Source: Fimenecus sp045578245 (GTDB taxonomy: Bacteria > Bacillota > Clostridia > Oscillospirales > Acutalibacteraceae). Taken from it: a DNA stretch of 7,116 nt. This document shows positions 4,729-7,116 of the stretch, one piece after another (the stretch's first letter is position 1; the number at the start of each line of letters is the position of its first letter). The notes beneath the pieces are model-generated. The model was not told the DNA's origin. It saw only the letters and a program-made list of their open reading frames with translations, and made no database searches. The translations under genes and the position numbers were made by a program. The stretch covers positions 1 to 7,116 of the forward strand of contig JAZNJX010000111.1 of NCBI GenBank assembly GCA_045578245.1. Direction: 5' to 3'.

Positions 4729-6966
4729 TCAGTTTGCTTTCTTTATCTGATTGAGCTTCGCGTTAAGCTCTAAAAGCTCTTCCTTATTCATCTTAAGGCC
4801 TGTCATACCAAGCATGCCGATAAGACGAAGAACAGTAAAGCCACCCATCATCTGCATAATACCCTCGTTCATTTCGAAACCACCTTCACCTGCGCTCTGC
4901 TTTGCAGCTTCAGCGATTGGTCCCATAATCTGTCCGAAGAGTGCCTGACCAGCAGGTACCATAAGAAGTTCACTCATCTTTGAATTAAGTGAAAGATAAC
5001 CATCAACCTCTGTTACATCAAACCAGTTGAGAATAGCACCCTTTTCTTTAAGTCTGTAGTCCTCATTGAAGGTATCAACCTTGCGAATCTGGCTTTCGTC
5101 ACCCACTTCGCCTGCAATCGCCTGAATTCTTGTTACTCCATTATTAGGAACATTGAAATAGAAGAAGTGATTTTCACTTGTCTGTCTTTCAAGGAGTTCG
5201 CCATTTACATAAAGTTCAATTTCAGGCTGATTTGAATAAACAGTAACCTTTGTTACATCTTCAACACGGTCAACATAGCGTTTGCCACAAATATGAACAA
5301 ATGGGTCATCAGAAAGCCATGCTTTATAAGCATAAAAAGAGTCTTTCTTATATTTACGGTCAAAAGTCATAAGTCCTTTATGATTCTGTCCGTTTTCGCC
5401 ACCTTCTGCACGAGCATCAGCACCAAAGTCAAACATATTCCAGACATGAGTTGCCCAGATATATTTTCTTGTGAACAACTGCTTGATAAGTTCTTCGTGA
5501 TAATATGCCTGGTATTCTTCTGTGTAATCGCCCTGCTGTGGGTTTGATGTATGCCAATTAAGAGCTTCACAACCATATTCACTCATACCAACTGGAATAT
5601 CAGGGAATTTAGCATGGAAATTATCAAACCAAGGACCATTCATGCTTGTATCCCCACCATACCAACCGAAATAGTGGTTATGGGAAAATTCATCAGGAAT
5701 CTGAATATATGGGTCGTCAAGACTGCACATTGAAACAACTGCAATAGTTGTAAGCCTTGTTTTATCCATCTCGTGACAAAGGTCATTGAGGATTTTGTGG
5801 TTTTCAATAAGGTCATCATCCGAGCCATTCATTGAAATTTCGTTTGAAAGTCCCCATACAACAATTGATGGATGGTTATAATTCTGTACAATGAGTTCCT
5901 TCATCTGTGAAATTGTGTTTTCACGGCCTGTTGGCATATGCTTTGAAATATATGGAATTTCTGCCCAGATTACCATACCGTATTCATCACAAAGGTCATA
6001 GAAATACTGGTCATGCTGATAGTGAGCAAGACGGATTGTATTTGCACCCATCTCATAGATGAAATCCATATCTTCCTTGTGGTGTTCAGGAAGAAGAGCA
6101 TTACCAAAGCCCCATCTGTCCTGATGACGGGATACACCACGAAGAGGATATTCTTCACCATTGAGAATAAATCCTCTTTCAGGGTCAATCTGGAATGTAC
6201 GGCAACCGAATTTTGCAGAAATATTATCGAGAACATCGTCACCATTCACAAGCTCAATTTCTGCTGTATAAAGGTATGGATTTTTTCTGCCGTTCCAGAG
6301 TGTAACATCTTTGATTTCAAGAGTGATTTCACCCTCTGTAGATTTCCCTGCAGCAACAGCCTTGCCAGCCTTATTCCTGATTACATAGTTGACAGACTGT
6401 CCATCTTTTTTATTGGTAATAAACGTCTTAATTTCAACAACTGCGTCGGAGCCCTTTACAACAGGTGTAATCTGAACACCGGGACCACCATAATAATCAA
6501 GGTCAAAGTGACTTTCGTTAACTGCAATAATATTTACATTTCTGTAAAGACCACCATAGAAGGTAAAATCAGCCATCTGTGGATAAACTGTTTCATTTGC
6601 TGAATTATCAACTGTAATAGCAAGCTTGTTGCCTTTTGCTAATTCTTCTGTAATATCAACTCTCCAAGTGCTGTAACCGCCATCGTGAGAAGCTAATTTA
6701 TTACCATTCATATATACAGTTGCAGATGAGTTTGCACCATTAATTTCAAGGTAATACTTGTCTGCAGTCGGAATTTCTTCCATATCGATTTCTTTATAAT
6801 AACAACAAGTGCCACGATAATAGTCGTTGCCACCATCTTGTCCATCAATAGCATTCCAACAATGTGGGACATTGATAAAATCCCAATCAGCAGGAACTGC
6901 TGCAGGAACTTCATTCACACCTTTACGAAACGACCATTTGTGATTTAAATCAATAATTTTTCTCAT
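4729..6966 (-). CDS. GH2 beta-glycosidase (beta-galactosidase/beta-glucuronidase-like), 745 aa
   Basis: Retaining exo-acting family 2 glycoside hydrolase. No signal peptide, so it should act in the cytoplasm on imported sugars. Domains: sugar-binding jelly roll (about 1-150), Ig-like domain (about 155-265), TIM barrel (about 266-555), a beta-sandwich resembling DUF4982 (about 557-625), then a helical tail to 745. Key motifs are RGVSRHQDR (276-284), IRLAHYQHD (311-319), WGLSNE (371-376; acid/base E376), MSEYG (461-465; nucleophile E463), HVWNMFDFG (507-515) and NHKG (528-531). Beta-galactosidase is the first guess. The NxKG motif is also the one that reads the carboxylate in beta-glucuronidases, so specificity stays open. 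The last 80 residues hold ten methionines and are unlike textbook GH2 enzymes. AAGGAG (6975-6980) lies 8 bases before ATG 6966. The putative transporter tail upstream suggests a transport-plus-hydrolysis operon, but a hairpin separates the two genes. No strong terminator follows. Confidence 0.95.
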   Translation of the reverse strand: MRKIIDLNHKWSFRKGVNEVPAAVPADWDFINVPHCWNAIDGQDGGNDYYRGTCCYYKEIDMEEIPTADKYYLEINGANSSATVYMNGNKLASHDGGYSTWRVDITEELAKGNKLAITVDNSANETVYPQMADFTFYGGLYRNVNIIAVNESHFDLDYYGGPGVQITPVVKGSDAVVEIKTFITNKKDGQSVNYVIRNKAGKAVAAGKSTEGEITLEIKDVTLWNGRKNPYLYTAEIELVNGDDVLDNISAKFGCRTFQIDPERGFILNGEEYPLRGVSRHQDRWGFGNALLPEHHKEDMDFIYEMGANTIRLAHYQHDQYFYDLCDEYGMVIWAEIPYISKHMPTGRENTISQMKELIVQNYNHPSIVVWGLSNEISMNGSDDDLIENHKILNDLCHEMDKTRLTTIAVVSMCSLDDPYIQIPDEFSHNHYFGWYGGDTSMNGPWFDNFHAKFPDIPVGMSEYGCEALNWHTSNPQQGDYTEEYQAYYHEELIKQLFTRKYIWATHVWNMFDFGADARAEGGENGQNHKGLMTFDRKYKKDSFYAYKAWLSDDPFVHICGKRYVDRVEDVTKVTVYSNQPEIELYVNGELLERQTSENHFFYFNVPNNGVTRIQAIAGEVGDESQIRKVDTFNEDYRLKEKGAILNWFDVTEVDGYLSLNSKMSELLMVPAGQALFGQIMGPIAEAAKQSAGEGGFEMNEGIMQMMGGFTVLRLIGMLGMTGLKMNKEELLELNAKLNQIKKAN

Positions 6967-6986
6967 ACTTTTTACTCCTTATAAAA

Positions 6987-7017
6987 TTATAAAAGGCGAG
7001 AGTAAACAACCCCCGCC
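6987..7017 (-). terminator. Hairpin with U-tract between putative transporter and GH2 gene (terminator or attenuator)
   Basis: On the minus strand GGCGGGGG (7017-7010) pairs with CTCTCGCC (7002-6995) over 8 positions, including two G-U pairs, around a 7-base loop. TTTTATAATTTTAT follows. It lies 18 bases past the stop of the upstream gene and only about 15 bases before the SD of the GH2 gene. It could end the upstream transcript, or act as a leaky intercistronic terminator that lowers GH2 expression. Confidence 0.7.
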
Positions 7018-7035
7018 CAACCAATTTGCATTTAA

Positions 7036-7116
7036 TTACTTATTAACTGAAACATCTGCTTTTGCATGTCTTTCTGCAAGTTCCGCTTGCATTTGAGCAA
7101 GTGTTTTCTTATCAAG
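7036..7116 (-). CDS. C-terminal end of a gene, probably a GPH-type sugar:cation symporter (partial)
   Basis: Only the last 26 codons (LDKKTLAQMQ to ADVSVNK) and a TAA stop at 7036 are in the window; the 5' part lies beyond the right edge. The tail is a charged helix of the type L-x-x-x-x-x-A-x-M-x-A-E-L-A-E-R, much like the cytoplasmic C-terminus of glycoside-pentoside-hexuronide:cation symporters (MelB/XylP type), which often ends in ...ELxxR followed by a short polar stretch. Such a gene directly ahead of a GH2 enzyme is a common arrangement, which supports the guess. With so few residues, another family is possible. Confidence 0.55.
   Translation of the reverse strand, partial: LDKKTLAQMQAELAERHAKADVSVNK

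Noticed and set aside
4695..4740. GCAA...TTGC followed by CCCCTCTTTTT as a terminator of the GH2 gene
   Set aside because: The stem has only four pairs and begins inside the coding end, too weak to call. Termination of the GH2 transcript remains unplaced.
6013..6603. 196-codon plus-strand open frame
   Set aside because: It lies wholly antisense to the GH2 gene, whose domains and catalytic motifs are clear. The predicted product has no recognisable features, so it is a shadow frame.
6967..6992. TATAAT just ahead of the GH2 gene as a -10 box
   Set aside because: It is part of the U-tract after the hairpin, has no -35 at a suitable distance, and would leave almost no leader before the SD.

Overview
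The window looks like chromosomal DNA from a low-GC Gram-positive anaerobe, most likely a gut or rumen Clostridia member of the Ruminococcus/Oscillospiraceae or Lachnospiraceae type. This is inferred from AT-rich intergenic DNA, consensus-like sigma-A promoters, AGGAGG-type ribosome binding sites, and protein families typical of that group: a domain-swapped GH3 beta-glucosidase, cysteine-repeat surface proteins with a cohesin-like head, and GPH-type sugar transporters. Every gene I can support is on the minus strand, so the order of transcription runs from the right edge to the left.

In transcription order: (1) 7036-7116, the last 26 codons of a gene whose tail resembles that of GPH/MFS sugar symporters; (2) a G-rich hairpin with a short U-tract at about 6987-7017; (3) 4729-6966, a complete cytoplasmic GH2 beta-glycosidase with both catalytic glutamates and an unusual Met-rich helical C-terminal tail; (4) 4195-4629, a small two-helix membrane protein ending in a zinc ribbon, with its own extended -10 promoter and a strong terminator at 4129-4169; (5) 3815-4054, a 79-residue helical protein of unknown function with its own promoter; (6) 2415-3758, a secreted, membrane-anchored surface protein (signal peptide, cohesin-like domain, five cysteine repeats, acidic/Pro-Thr linker, C-terminal membrane helix), with a near-perfect sigma-A promoter and a terminator at 2367-2404; (7) 1-2304, a GH3 beta-glucosidase in the permuted order (C-terminal-type domain, Fn3-like domain, then catalytic N-terminal-type barrel), cut off by the left edge.

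Functionally, the GH2 and GH3 enzymes lack signal peptides and would act on imported oligosaccharides or glycosides. The putative symporter in front of the GH2 gene fits that use. The surface protein could bind polysaccharide or another protein outside the cell. The two small genes between them have no recognised link to sugar use.

No gene-free stretch exceeds 300 bases; the largest gaps are about 110 to 140 bases and contain the promoters and terminators listed. I saw no RNA genes, CRISPR arrays, insertion sequences or phage genes. I do not see a clearly new multi-gene system. The most interesting items are the GH2 tail, the hairpin before the GH2 gene, the cohesin-like/Cys-repeat surface protein and the two small uncharacterised genes.
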